A stretch of DNA of 48,417 bases from positions 1 through 48,417 of the forward strand of contig CAZJCM010000023.1 of the NCBI GenBank assembly GCA_964544655.1. Direction: 5' to 3'. Origin of the DNA: HyVt-443 sp964544655. GTDB lineage: Bacteria; Pseudomonadota; Gammaproteobacteria; Chromatiales; Chromatiaceae. The notes beneath the pieces were generated by a model. The model saw nothing but the letters and a program-made list of their open reading frames with translations. It made no database searches and was not told where the DNA came from. Positions 1-8,359 of the stretch are shown here, in pieces; position 1 is the first letter of the stretch, and every line of letters begins with the position of its first letter. A program made the translations under genes and the position numbers.

Positions 1-163
1 CCTCGATCACGCCGTCCTCGTTCACCTGGATCTGCAGGCGCATCACGTCGCCACAGGCTGGCGCCCCCACCATGCCGGTTCCCACGTTGTCGGCGTCCTT
101 GTCCATGACACCAACGTTGCGCGGATTCTCATAATGGTCCAGGACTTTTTCACTATATGCCAT
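1..163 (-). CDS. iscU: IscU Fe-S scaffold protein, N-terminal part (cut by window edge)
   Basis: The reading frame starts at the ATG at 163-161 and runs off the left edge, giving 54 codons. The N-terminus reads MAYSEKVLDHYENPRN, the signature start of IscU, and an ApaCGD-type motif follows that carries the first of the three cluster-ligating cysteines. IscU is the cytoplasmic scaffold on which IscS-derived sulfide and iron are assembled into [2Fe-2S] clusters. It lies 65 bases downstream of iscS on the same strand, the normal isc operon order. The C-terminal ligands are outside the window. Confidence 0.95.
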   Translation of the reverse strand, partial: MAYSEKVLDHYENPRNVGVMDKDADNVGTGMVGAPACGDVMRLQIQVNEDGVIE

Positions 164-228
164 GGTCTCTAATCTCCAGGTTCAATGACCATCGCTTATC
201 CGACGGTCTCGGTATATTTTGTGTCGCT

Positions 229-1443
229 TCAGTGAGCGGCCCACTGGACGCTCTTCAGGTCGATGCCTTCCTTGAACATATCCCACAGCGGCGAGAGTTC
301 GCGCAGCCGGTTCACCTGATTCCGCACCAGATCGACCACATAGTCGATCTCCTCCTCGGTGGTGAAACGCCCGATGGTGAAACGGATGGAGCTGTGGGCA
401 AGTTCGTCCTCCCGGCCCAGGGCACGCAGCACATAGCTTGGCTCCAGGCTGGCCGAGGTGCAGGCAGACCCCGAGGAGACGGCAATATCCTTGAGTGCCA
501 TGATCAGAGACTCGCCCTCGACGAAGGCAAAGCTGACATTGAGGTTGCCCGCCACCCGCTGCTCCAGATCCCCATTGAGGTAGACCTCTTCCATATCTTT
601 GAAACCATCCCACAGACGGTTACGCAACATCAGAATACGTTCATTCTCCTGCTGCATCTCCGCCTTGGCGATACGGAAGGCCTCACCCATACCAACGATC
701 TGATGTGGCGCCAGAGTGCCGGAACGCATACCGCGCTCATGGCCGCCACCATGCATCTGTGCCTCCAGGCGGACCCGGGGCTTGCGCTGTACATAGAGCG
801 CGCCGATCCCCTTGGGGCCATAGATCTTATGCGCCGACAGAGAGAGCAGATCCACCTTCATGGCCGCCATATCGATAGGCACCTTACCGGCACTCTGGGC
901 CGCGTCCACATGAAACATGATCTTGCGCGGGCGGGTGATCTCGCCGATGGCAGCGATATCCTGAATCACGCCGATCTCATTGTTGACGTGCATGATGGAG
1001 ACCAGAATGGTGTCATCACGCAGTGCGGCCTCAAGTTTCTGCAGATCGATCAAGCCATTGGGCTCGGGATCCAGATAAGTGACTTCAAAGCCCTCGCGCT
1101 CCAGCTGCCGACAGGTATCCAGCACCGCCTTGTGTTCGGTCTTGCTGGTGACGATATGTTTGCCCTGCTTCTGGTAAAAATGGGCGACGCCCTTGATCGC
1201 GAGGTTGTCCGACTCGGTGGCTCCCGAGGTCCAGACGATCTCTTTTGGGTCGGCATTGATCAGGGCCGCCACGTCACGCCGCGCCTGCTCTACCGCATCG
1301 TCCGCCTCCCAGCCAAACTGGTGGGAGCGGGATGCCGGGTTTCCGAATATGCCATCAGGGGTGAGATAGCCACACAGTTTTTCGGCAACCCTGGGATCGA
1401 CCGGTGTGGTGGCCGAGTAATCCATGTAAATAGGTAACTTCAT
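229..1443 (-). CDS. iscS: Cysteine desulfurase IscS
   Basis: This 404-residue PLP enzyme takes sulfur from L-cysteine, leaving alanine and an enzyme persulfide, and feeds it to IscU and to tRNA thiolation. The length and numbering match E. coli IscS. The PLP lysine is K206 in SAHKIYGPKG and the persulfide cysteine is C328 in SSGSACTS. The ATG start (MKLPIYMDYSATTP) aligns with the family start. The gene sits between iscR upstream and iscU downstream on the minus strand and should be under IscR control. The long open frame on the plus strand across it is a shadow. Confidence 0.97.
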   Translation of the reverse strand: MKLPIYMDYSATTPVDPRVAEKLCGYLTPDGIFGNPASRSHQFGWEADDAVEQARRDVAALINADPKEIVWTSGATESDNLAIKGVAHFYQKQGKHIVTSKTEHKAVLDTCRQLEREGFEVTYLDPEPNGLIDLQKLEAALRDDTILVSIMHVNNEIGVIQDIAAIGEITRPRKIMFHVDAAQSAGKVPIDMAAMKVDLLSLSAHKIYGPKGIGALYVQRKPRVRLEAQMHGGGHERGMRSGTLAPHQIVGMGEAFRIAKAEMQQENERILMLRNRLWDGFKDMEEVYLNGDLEQRVAGNLNVSFAFVEGESLIMALKDIAVSSGSACTSASLEPSYVLRALGREDELAHSSIRFTIGRFTTEEEIDYVVDLVRNQVNRLRELSPLWDMFKEGIDLKSVQWAAH

Positions 1444-1489
1444 CTAGCTCTCTCTCCTGAAAATTCTGTGGGGCGGGGACTCCGCCGGC

Positions 1490-1972
1490 TCATACACGGG
1501 CCGTCTGGGCCGTTGACAACTGAACTTCGACACCCTGCTGCCCATCCTGGCGCTCCGCAACCTGACGCGCACTACCCTGGGTCATCAAATCGAGCAGACT
1601 GATCTGGTTGAGATAGTCATAGATCCGGTCACTGAGATCGTGCCACAGGTCATGGGTCAGACAGCGCTCATTGTCCTGGCAGTTGTGGGCACCCCCACAA
1701 CGGGTGGTATCCACCCTTTCATCCACCGCGGAGATCACTTCGGCCACGAATATCTCTTTCACGTCACGGGCCAGAACATAACCTCCACCAGGACCGCGTA
1801 CGCTGTTGACCAGGGATTTCTTGCGCAGACGGGAAAACAGCTGCTCCAGATAGGAGAGAGATATCCCCTGCCTGCGGGCGATATCCGCCAATGTGATTGG
1901 CCCTTCGCCGTAGTGGAAGGCCAGATCAAGCATTGCAGTGACCGCATAACGGCCCTTTGTGGTCAATCTCAC
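1490..1972 (-). CDS. iscR: Fe-S cluster-sensing transcription regulator IscR
   Basis: This is a 160-residue Rrf2-family regulator. I take the start as the GTG at 1972-1970 because it gives the family N-terminus MRLTTKGRYAVTAM and has a GGGAG ribosome site 8 bases upstream. An ATG 66 bases further out would add an unrelated leader. The winged helix-turn-helix covers about residues 1-65. The [2Fe-2S] ligands are C92, C98, C104 and H107, the same numbers as E. coli IscR. Holo-IscR represses its own isc operon through type 1 sites, and one such site lies on the promoter here. The C-terminal tail is alanine/glutamine-rich and probably flexible. Confidence 0.95.
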   Translation of the reverse strand: MRLTTKGRYAVTAMLDLAFHYGEGPITLADIARRQGISLSYLEQLFSRLRKKSLVNSVRGPGGGYVLARDVKEIFVAEVISAVDERVDTTRCGGAHNCQDNERCLTHDLWHDLSDRIYDYLNQISLLDLMTQGSARQVAERQDGQQGVEVQLSTAQTARV

Positions 1973-2085
1973 GTCTGTTACTCCCAGGGTCTGTGAAAAA
2001 TCCCGCCTCAGGTCGACCTGCAGACCTGGCCGGAACATCCAGCCTCGAGCCGCTACTTAATGGCCTGCATCGACAAGTGCCAAAT

Positions 2086-2096
2086 ATAGGTGACTG
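2086..2096. promoter_or_regulatory. Possible second IscR half-site downstream of the -10 box
   Basis: On the plus strand this reads ATAGGTGACTG. Its complement CAGTCACCTAT agrees with the conserved right half of a type 1 IscR site at 10 of 11 bases. The expected left half is not recognisable. It sits just downstream of the -10 box, where E. coli iscR has its second site. It is weak on its own, and its position is the main support. Confidence 0.4.
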
Positions 2097-2098
2097 CT

Positions 2099-2127
2099 AA
2101 TATATAATCCCTGAGTGTTTTAGTCAA
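2099..2127 (-). promoter_or_regulatory. Sigma-70 promoter of the isc operon
   Basis: On the minus strand there is a -35 box TTGACT (2127-2122), a 17-base spacer and a -10 box TATATT (2104-2099). This is a near-ideal sigma-70 promoter reading towards iscR. It lies about 130 bases upstream of the GTG start, and the -35 box overlaps the last codons of cysE. The overlap with an IscR-like operator supports autoregulation. Confidence 0.8.
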
Positions 2128-2131
2128 CTAT
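2107..2131. promoter_or_regulatory. IscR type 1 operator covering the -35 box
   Basis: On the plus strand these 25 bases agree with the E. coli type 1 consensus (as I recall it: ATASYYGACTRWWWYAGTCRRSTAT) at 23 of 25 positions. The right half, TAGTCAACTAT, is perfect. The site covers the -35 box of the isc promoter and the stop codon of cysE, so IscR bound here would block RNA polymerase. The match to the recalled consensus was made by eye. Confidence 0.75.
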
Positions 2132-2945
2132 TATCCGGGATCTCACTTTCCGGACTGGCGCTGGACTCCTGGGATTGAATCTTGAGCAACTCTTCTGCCG
2201 TGGATGCGATCTCACAGCTCTCCAGTGCCGGCAGCACTATCTCCGGATGCTCCTTGCTCACCTGGCGCAGGACCTCGCACATGGACTGCATGCGCTGGTC
2301 CAGCACATGGATATGGTCCAACATGCAGTTGATCGCATGAGCCACCGGGTCTGGTGCATCACTGGTGGCACCGTAGGCATCGAAGCCCATCTTCTTGGCC
2401 ATTCTGGCACGGTGTGAGTCGTCCTGTTTTTTAGCCGGCTCGACCAACCGCCCGGGGACACCGACGACGGTGGTTTTCTCCGGTACCGGCTTCACCACCA
2501 CAGCATTCGAACCGATACGGGCACCACGCCCGATATCGATCGGCCCAAGTACCTTGGCGCCGGCACCGACTACCACATCGTCCGATAATGTAGGATGACG
2601 CTTGCCCTTCTGCCAGCTGGTACCGCCCAGGGTAACCCCATGGTAAAGGGTGCAATCATTGCCGATCACGGCTGTTTCCCCGATCACCACCCCCATACCA
2701 TGGTCGATGAAAAAGCGGCGACCGATAGTGGCACCAGGATGGATCTCGATCCCGGTGAACCAGCGCGCGAGGGCAGAGAGAAAGCGGGCCAGCCAGCACA
2801 TCCCCCGTTGCCACAGCCAGTGAGAAAGGCGATGCACCAGCAACGCGTGCAGCCCCGGATAAGTGGTGATCACTTCAAAGGCATTACGCGCTGCAGGATC
2901 CCTGTCGAAGACACAGCTGATATCCTCTTTGATACGCGAGAACAT
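2124..2945 (-). CDS. cysE: Serine O-acetyltransferase CysE
   Basis: This 273-residue enzyme acetylates L-serine with acetyl-CoA to O-acetylserine, the committed step of cysteine synthesis. An N-terminal helical domain (about 1-65, MFSRIKEDISCVFDRDPAARN) is followed by the left-handed beta-helix of hexapeptide repeats. The catalytic segment IEIHPGATIGRRFFIDHGMG carries the conserved aspartate/histidine pair. The type is the short-N-terminus form often found beside iscR. A C-terminal extension of roughly 80 residues beyond the hexapeptide repeats is predicted helical and its role is not obvious. The link to isc is logical, since cysteine is the sulfur donor for IscS. Confidence 0.93.
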   Translation of the reverse strand: MFSRIKEDISCVFDRDPAARNAFEVITTYPGLHALLVHRLSHWLWQRGMCWLARFLSALARWFTGIEIHPGATIGRRFFIDHGMGVVIGETAVIGNDCTLYHGVTLGGTSWQKGKRHPTLSDDVVVGAGAKVLGPIDIGRGARIGSNAVVVKPVPEKTTVVGVPGRLVEPAKKQDDSHRARMAKKMGFDAYGATSDAPDPVAHAINCMLDHIHVLDQRMQSMCEVLRQVSKEHPEIVLPALESCEIASTAEELLKIQSQESSASPESEIPDNS

Positions 2946-2999
2946 GGTAAAGAACCACCCTTTGTGTACGGCTCAGGCAATCAGCCGGAAAGGCCTAGT

Positions 3000-3029
3000 A
3001 TAATACTCGATTATTACCGAGCTTGACCA
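3000..3029 (-). promoter_or_regulatory. Likely promoter of cysE
   Basis: On the minus strand there is a -35-like TGGTCA (3029-3024), an 18-base spacer and a -10 box TATTAT (3005-3000), about 55 bases upstream of the cysE ATG. The -10 box is good and the -35 box matches the consensus at four of six bases. Confidence 0.4.
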
Positions 3030-3113
3030 GTTCCTTGAGATTTTTCTGGCACACTCCCATTCGCGGGAATCAGCAGGCATCGCTGGTGGAGAAGCGATGT
3101 ATACAACGCAGAC

Positions 3114-3848
3114 TTATTTCCCAGACCGGGCGGATTTTCGCCCTTCGGCTGCACTCAGCAGGCCACGTAGGATATTGATCTCGTCCCGGTCTGGCCTGGC
3201 ACGCAGAAACAGTCGCCGGAGGCGTCTCTGCAGCTTGTCGGACTGCTGCGGGTCGGCGAACCCCAGCGTCTCCATGGTTCGTTGCAAATGAGTAAAGAAT
3301 CCCTCCATGATCGCGGCATCAGCCACCTCTCTCACCGGCCCGGCATCTTCCACCGACTGCCCTTTAAGCGCTTCCACTTGCAGTTCATAGGCAAGCACCT
3401 GGACCGCCTGAGAGAGATTGAGGGAGGAATAGACGGGATTGGCGGGGATATGAACGAGGAAATTACAACGATCCATCTCCGCATTGGAGAGTCCGGAGCT
3501 CTCACGCCCGAACAGTAACGCCACCTCTCCTGTGGCCGCCTCCCGAAACAGGGTTTCGGCACAGTCCCGGGGATTGAGCTGGGGCCATTCCACGCTGCGC
3601 AGTCGGGCGCTCGCCCCCACCACCAGGCGGCACCCTTCCAACGCCTGGTCAAGGGTGGCGCAGACCTGTGCCCGGGCCAGCAGATCGTCGGCACCTGAGG
3701 CCCGTGCAGTGGCCTCGGCACTGGGAAAGATCTTGGGGTTGACCAGGAACAGCTGCTGTAGGGACATATTTTTCATCGCCCGCGCCACAGCGCCGATATT
3801 CCCGGGATGGGTGGTGCCAATCAGTACGATTCGAATATTACTCAGCAT
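3114..3848 (-). CDS. trmJ: tRNA (cytidine/uridine-2'-O-)-methyltransferase TrmJ
   Basis: This SPOUT-family enzyme uses S-adenosylmethionine to 2'-O-methylate position 32 of tRNA anticodon loops. It is 244 residues from the ATG at 3848. A GTG 21 bases further upstream is less likely. The N-terminal motif IRIVLIGTTHPGNIGAVARAMKN and the C-terminal knot sequence ALLFGRESSGLSNAEMDRC with NLSQAVQVLAYEL are typical of TrmJ. It is divergent from suhB, the arrangement common in gammaproteobacteria (trmJ-suhB), and upstream of iscR as in E. coli-like genomes, here with cysE between them. Confidence 0.93.
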   Translation of the reverse strand: MLSNIRIVLIGTTHPGNIGAVARAMKNMSLQQLFLVNPKIFPSAEATARASGADDLLARAQVCATLDQALEGCRLVVGASARLRSVEWPQLNPRDCAETLFREAATGEVALLFGRESSGLSNAEMDRCNFLVHIPANPVYSSLNLSQAVQVLAYELQVEALKGQSVEDAGPVREVADAAIMEGFFTHLQRTMETLGFADPQQSDKLQRRLRRLFLRARPDRDEINILRGLLSAAEGRKSARSGK

Positions 3849-3890
3849 GAGTGGGTTCTCGCTATGCACGGGCCAATAAACAGATAGTGA

Positions 3891-3920
3891 ATTATCCTAT
3901 CCCACACCATCGCAGGTAAA
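3891..3920 (-). promoter_or_regulatory. Likely promoter of trmJ
   Basis: On the minus strand there is a -35-like TTTACC (3920-3915), an 18-base spacer and a -10 box GATAAT (3896-3891), about 43 bases upstream of the chosen ATG. Moderate match. Confidence 0.4.
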
Positions 3921-3935
3921 CCTTATTTGGAGAGA

Positions 3936-4041
3936 TGAGGGCTGAGGACAGGTCGTCGGAGACGCCCTCAACCCACCCCTGGGGCTTCGCGGCGGCACCC
4001 TTGTCGCCGGGATTCCGACAAGCTGCCCTCAGTCCCCAGCC
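3936..4041. other. GC-rich structured intergenic element between trmJ and suhB
   Basis: This is the distal part of the 378-base gap between the two start codons. TGAGGGC (3936-3942) can pair with GCCCTCA at 3964-3970 or with a second copy at 4025-4031. GGCTGAGGAC (3940-3949) pairs with GTCCCCAGCC (4032-4041) at 9 of 10 positions. An independent hairpin CTTGTCG/CGACAAG lies at 4000-4006 and 4016-4022. No reading frame looks coding. It could be a leader RNA of suhB, an intergenic repeat, or only GC-rich chance pairing. Confidence 0.35.
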
Positions 4042-4226
4042 GGCCCCGGAACAGGTACCAGTGCCGGGACATTAGCAAATATATTGTTTGGCCAGACAGC
4101 ATGAATTTAACGATTAATCCGGCAGGACGGGCCTGCTTGGCCTTTCAAATGGAGATAGATGGTATTACACTCCCCCGCTCGCCGTTCTCAGATTGTCCAC
4201 CTACCCATCAAGTCGTCAAAGCCATC

Positions 4227-5024
4227 ATGCATCCAACCATCAACATCGCCATCCGAGCCGCCCGCAATGCGGGCAACATCCTGCTGCGCTATTTCGAGCA
4301 CGTAGACTCCCTGAAGGTCACCAGCAAAGGGCTGAATGACTTCGTATCCGAGGTGGACAAGGCATCGGAGCAGGCGATCATCGAAACCCTGCGCAAGGCC
4401 TATCCGGACCACGCCATCCTGGCCGAGGAAAGCGGGCAACATGATGGCAACGACTTCCAATGGGTGATCGACCCTCTCGACGGCACCACCAACTACCTGC
4501 ACGGATTCCCCCAGTTCTCGGTCTCCATCGCTCTGAAGTACAAAGGCGTGCTGGAGCACGGGCTGGTATACGATCCACTACGCGAAGAGATGTTCACCGC
4601 CAGCCGCGGCCAGGGCGCACAGCTGAATGACCGCCGCATCCGGGTCAGCAGCCGCAAGGGTCTTGATGGCGCTCTCCTGGGCACCGGCTTCCCCTACCGT
4701 GACCAATCCCAATTGGATGCCTATCTGGGAATGTTCCGGGCGCTGATCAAAGACAGCGCCGGCATTCGCCGGCCTGGTTCCGCCGCATTGGATCTCGCCT
4801 ATGTGGCCGCAGGACGACTGGATGGGTTCTGGGAGCTTGGGCTCGCCGAATGGGACCTCGCAGCTGGCGCTCTGTTGGTCAAGGAAGCCAGCGGCGTGGT
4901 CAGCGATATCGCCGGCGGCGAGCGTTACCTGGAAACGGGGAATGTGATTGCAGGCGGACTGAAAGTACAGGCTGCGATGCGTCAGGAAATCCATTCGTAC
5001 CTCAACGAGCACCTGCGCGCCTGA
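4227..5024 (+). CDS. suhB: Inositol-1-monophosphatase SuhB
   Basis: This is a 265-residue magnesium-dependent phosphatase of the FIG superfamily that hydrolyses inositol monophosphate. In enterobacteria SuhB also acts in ribosomal RNA antitermination. Metal-binding motifs are present: AEESG (first glutamate), WVIDPLDGTTNYLHG (DPLDGT) and LAEWDLAAGALLV (WD). I choose the ATG at 4227, giving MHPTINIAIRAARNAGN, because the family starts there. The frame is open 42 codons further upstream, but that leader looks non-coding. The ribosome site is weak. Divergent from trmJ. Confidence 0.93.
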   Translation: MHPTINIAIRAARNAGNILLRYFEHVDSLKVTSKGLNDFVSEVDKASEQAIIETLRKAYPDHAILAEESGQHDGNDFQWVIDPLDGTTNYLHGFPQFSVSIALKYKGVLEHGLVYDPLREEMFTASRGQGAQLNDRRIRVSSRKGLDGALLGTGFPYRDQSQLDAYLGMFRALIKDSAGIRRPGSAALDLAYVAAGRLDGFWELGLAEWDLAAGALLVKEASGVVSDIAGGERYLETGNVIAGGLKVQAAMRQEIHSYLNEHLRA

Positions 5025-5133
5025 AGCCGGATTCTGGCCTATTTTACCTCAAGATTTAGCCCCTCCGACCGCTAATCGATCTGAAGCCGGGGGCATCCTC
5101 CACCGGCACTGCAAGACAACAGGATCAGAGCCG

Positions 5134-5370
5134 ATGGCGGATAAAAACCAGATTCCCACCCGGATCAGCGACCGCGCCCTGGAGATGGTAATGCGGGATG
5201 TATTGGACGGGATGCTAGAGTTGTCGCTGGAGTCCGCCTACTCCCATCGTAACATCGATTTCGAGATCATCGAGATCACGCCAGCCGATCGGAAAGGCGT
5301 CAGCGACCGACAGCAACATGAACGGGCAGAGGTATTGCCCTTTCCAGCCCTGCGCCGGGCGGTAGGATAG
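5134..5370 (+). CDS. Small hypothetical protein, 78 residues
   Basis: I do not recognise this. It is a soluble, charged frame starting MADKNQIPTRISDRALEMVM, with no signal peptide or membrane segment and a plausible amphipathic helix in residues 10-35. An AGGA sits 12 bases before the ATG, which is rather far. It lies alone between suhB (109 bases upstream, same strand) and the convergent secF. The composition is similar to neighbouring genes. It could be real and cotranscribed with suhB, or a chance frame. Confidence 0.45.
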   Translation: MADKNQIPTRISDRALEMVMRDVLDGMLELSLESAYSHRNIDFEIIEITPADRKGVSDRQQHERAEVLPFPALRRAVG

Positions 5371-5427
5371 CCCGGCGACGACCAGGATCGCGCCACTCTG
5401 CCCAGACAGTCTGCCGGCTACGTTCGA

Positions 5428-6366
5428 TCAGGGCTGTCCATCCAACTCCGCCCCTTCCTTTTTCACCGGCATCAGATCTGCCTTGCTGATACCCAGCATC
5501 AGCACCGCACTGCTCGCCACATAGATGGAGGAATAGGTACCCACCACTACACCGATGATCAGCGCCAGGGCAAAGCCGTGGATGATTTCACCACCAAACA
5601 AAAACAGGGCGAGCAACACCAGCAAGGTGGTAAGCGAGGTAATCAGGGTACGTGACAGGGTCTGGTTGAGTGAGATATTGATAATCTCCTCCGGTGTCCC
5701 CTTGCGGATCTTGCGGAAATTCTCGCGAATGCGGTCGAACACCACGATGGTGTCATTCAGAGAGTAACCGATGACCGCCAGTATGGCCGCCAGCACTGGA
5801 AGATCGAATTCGATCTGAAACAAAGAAAAGATGCCGATGGTGATCAACACATCGTGAATCAGCGCGATCACCGAGCCCAGGGCAAAGCGGTATTCGAAAC
5901 GCAACGCCACATAGATCAGAATACCGATCAGGGCATAGAGCATGGCCAGACCGCCATCCTCGGTCAGTTCGTCGCCCACCTGAGGACCAACGAACTCCAC
6001 CCGGCGCAACTCCGCCTTCCCAGCGACCGCCTCATTCATGGCATTGAAGGCCTTGTTGCTGAGCTGAGCCGCATCCTCCCCCTCGCGCGGTGCCAATCGC
6101 ACCAGCACGTCCTTCGGGGTACCGAAGTGCTGCACCGTGGCATCACCGAATCCGGTATCGGCCAGGGTCTTGCGCACCTGCGCCAGATCGGCCGCATCCG
6201 TGTAACCAACCTCGACCAGGGTTCCGCCGGTGAAGTCGATGCCCAGGTTCATGCCCCGGATCAGCACCGACAGAATGGCGATCACCACAGCAGAAATGGA
6301 GAGCATCATGGCCAGACGGCGCTTGCCCATGAAGTCGATTTTGCTGGAGGACATCAATATCCGCAT
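5428..6366 (-). CDS. secF: Protein translocase subunit SecF
   Basis: This inner-membrane RND-like protein, 312 residues from the ATG at 6366, couples the proton gradient to late steps of Sec export together with SecD. One transmembrane helix lies near residues 18-37. The motif GIDFTGGT, a periplasmic domain, and five further helices follow, with the signature YSLNDTIVVFDRIREN in the second half. The open frame extends 20 codons upstream into secD, but MRILMSSSKIDFMGKRR is the natural start. It follows secD after 28 bases. Confidence 0.95.
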   Translation of the reverse strand: MRILMSSSKIDFMGKRRLAMMLSISAVVIAILSVLIRGMNLGIDFTGGTLVEVGYTDAADLAQVRKTLADTGFGDATVQHFGTPKDVLVRLAPREGEDAAQLSNKAFNAMNEAVAGKAELRRVEFVGPQVGDELTEDGGLAMLYALIGILIYVALRFEYRFALGSVIALIHDVLITIGIFSLFQIEFDLPVLAAILAVIGYSLNDTIVVFDRIRENFRKIRKGTPEEIINISLNQTLSRTLITSLTTLLVLLALFLFGGEIIHGFALALIIGVVVGTYSSIYVASSAVLMLGISKADLMPVKKEGAELDGQP

Positions 6367-6394
6367 GACTGAATGTTTCCGCTCGTTCGGGTAA

Positions 6395-8248
6395 TTAAAC
6401 GGACAGCGACTTAACGCGCCGGCCACCGTATATGAGATTGATCACCGCACGGGTCCCGACGATAGCGGTGAACATGGAGGTCAGGATGCCAATGAACAGA
6501 GTCACGGCAAAGCCCTTGATCGGCCCGGTACCGAAGGCGAACAGCACGATCGCCGCAATCAGGGTGGTGATATTGGCATCCATGATGGTGGAGAAGGCCT
6601 TCTCATAACCGGCATGGATGCTGGCCTGGGGTGTACTGCCCACCCTGATCTCCTCGCGGATACGCTCGAAGATGAGCACATTGGCGTCCACCGCCATACC
6701 CACCGTCAGCACGATACCAGCAATGCCCGGCAGAGTCAGGGTCGCCTGCAGCATGGAGAGTATGGCCACGATCAGCACCAGGTTCATCAACAGAGCCAGA
6801 TCCGCCACCAAGCCAAACACCCGATAGTAGACCGTCATGAAGAGCACGACGAAAGCCATGCCGATCACTACTGAAATGAAGCCCTGATCGATGTTGTCCT
6901 GGCCCAGACTGGGACCAATGGTCCTTTCCTCGACGATATCGATCGGAGCGGCCAGGGCGCCGGCGCGCAGCAACAGGGCGAGGTCATGGGCCTCCGCCGG
7001 ACTGTCCAGCCCGGTGGTCTGGAAACGGCGGCCGAACGGTTCCAGGATATTGGCCACGCTGATCACCTCTTCTACCGGGATCTTGCGGGTCACCTTCTTG
7101 CCGTTGACGATGCGTGTCTCTTTGCGCGTCTCGATGAACACCACCGCCATCGGCTTGCCAACATTCTCGGTGGTGATGTTGCGCATGCGCCGCGCCCCCT
7201 GGCCATCCAGGCTGACGAACACCGCCGGCTGACCTGAACGCTGGTCGAAACCGGAAGAGGCGTCGGTGATCTGGTTGCCGGTGACGATGACCCGTTTCTT
7301 CAGCAGAATCGGCCGCCCGTCGCGGGTGTGATAGAGCTTGGAGCCGACCGGCACTTTGCCCGCCACCGCGTCTTCGACACTGTGCTCCGTATCCTCCAGG
7401 CGATACTCCAGGGTAGCTGTGGCACCAAGCAACTCCTTCAGCCTCGCCGGATCCTGGGCGCCTGGGAGTTGCACCACGATACGGCGATCACCCTGCTGCT
7501 GAATCACCGGCTCGGAGACACCCAGGGCATTGACCCGGTTGCGCAGGGTAGTGATGTTCTGATCAAGCGCGAACTTACGCACCGACTGTTGCTCCGCCTT
7601 GCCCATCCGCACCCGGACCATATAGGCGCCATCGGCATCCACCGGCTCCAGCAACAGGTCACGGAATTCGTTACCGATCACCTCTTCCGCCCTGTCCCGC
7701 AGCGCCGGATCCTTGAATTTGATCAGCACCGCATCCTTCTCCTGGGTGACCGTGGTATAGCGCAGCTTCTGTTTGCGCAGCAGGGTACGGATATCGCCGG
7801 TGTAGCGCTCCATGGCCTGCTTCACTGCCGCATCCATATCCACGTCGATCAGCACGTGGATACCACCACGCAAATCGAGGCCCAGATACATCGGTTTCGC
7901 CCCTATCGCCTTGAGCCATGGGGGGACATCGGTGGAGAGCGTCAGAGCCAAGGTATAATCGTTGCCCAGCACGGCCTCCAGCGCGTCCTTGGCCCGCAAC
8001 TGATCCTCGGAGTCATTGAACCTCAGCAGGAGCTTGTTGGGCCGTGACTCTGTGGATTTGATATTGATCCCGGCCTTGTCGAGGACCTGTTTCACCCGGT
8101 CCAGGGTGGCCGTGTCGACTTGCGCACGGCGGGTGCCGCTGATCTCCATAGAGGGATCCTGATCGAACAGGTTTGGCAAGGCGTAAATCAGGCCGATCAG
8201 CACGACTGCCACGACCAGCAGGTTCTTCCAGAGGGGGTATCGGTTCAT
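6395..8248 (-). CDS. secD: Protein translocase subunit SecD
   Basis: This is the 617-residue partner of SecF in the SecDF-YajC complex. The start MNRYPLWKNLLVVAVVLIG (ATG at 8248) matches the family. An extra 19 codons upstream are open but unlikely. It has one N-terminal membrane helix, a large periplasmic P1 region with LGLDLRGGIHVLIDVD, then five helices with GMAVDANVLIFERIREE, the conserved aspartate-bearing motif of the proton path. It lies between yajC and secF on one strand, the classic order. Confidence 0.96.
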   Translation of the reverse strand: MNRYPLWKNLLVVAVVLIGLIYALPNLFDQDPSMEISGTRRAQVDTATLDRVKQVLDKAGINIKSTESRPNKLLLRFNDSEDQLRAKDALEAVLGNDYTLALTLSTDVPPWLKAIGAKPMYLGLDLRGGIHVLIDVDMDAAVKQAMERYTGDIRTLLRKQKLRYTTVTQEKDAVLIKFKDPALRDRAEEVIGNEFRDLLLEPVDADGAYMVRVRMGKAEQQSVRKFALDQNITTLRNRVNALGVSEPVIQQQGDRRIVVQLPGAQDPARLKELLGATATLEYRLEDTEHSVEDAVAGKVPVGSKLYHTRDGRPILLKKRVIVTGNQITDASSGFDQRSGQPAVFVSLDGQGARRMRNITTENVGKPMAVVFIETRKETRIVNGKKVTRKIPVEEVISVANILEPFGRRFQTTGLDSPAEAHDLALLLRAGALAAPIDIVEERTIGPSLGQDNIDQGFISVVIGMAFVVLFMTVYYRVFGLVADLALLMNLVLIVAILSMLQATLTLPGIAGIVLTVGMAVDANVLIFERIREEIRVGSTPQASIHAGYEKAFSTIMDANITTLIAAIVLFAFGTGPIKGFAVTLFIGILTSMFTAIVGTRAVINLIYGGRRVKSLSV

Positions 8249-8359
8249 CTTGATCTTGGTGGTTGATGCCTGTTGAGGCCGGCGCTTGCTGACAAGCCCG
8301 GCCACCTGTCCTGCTCCCGGGAACAGCGATACAGGATCGCTGTTCCCGCAGGGGAGAGA

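Noticed and set aside
157..1437. Long plus-strand frame opposite iscS (426 codons)
   Set aside because: iscS is certain on the other strand, and the frame is a GC-rich shadow with histidine/leucine-rich nonsense sequence and no ribosome site.
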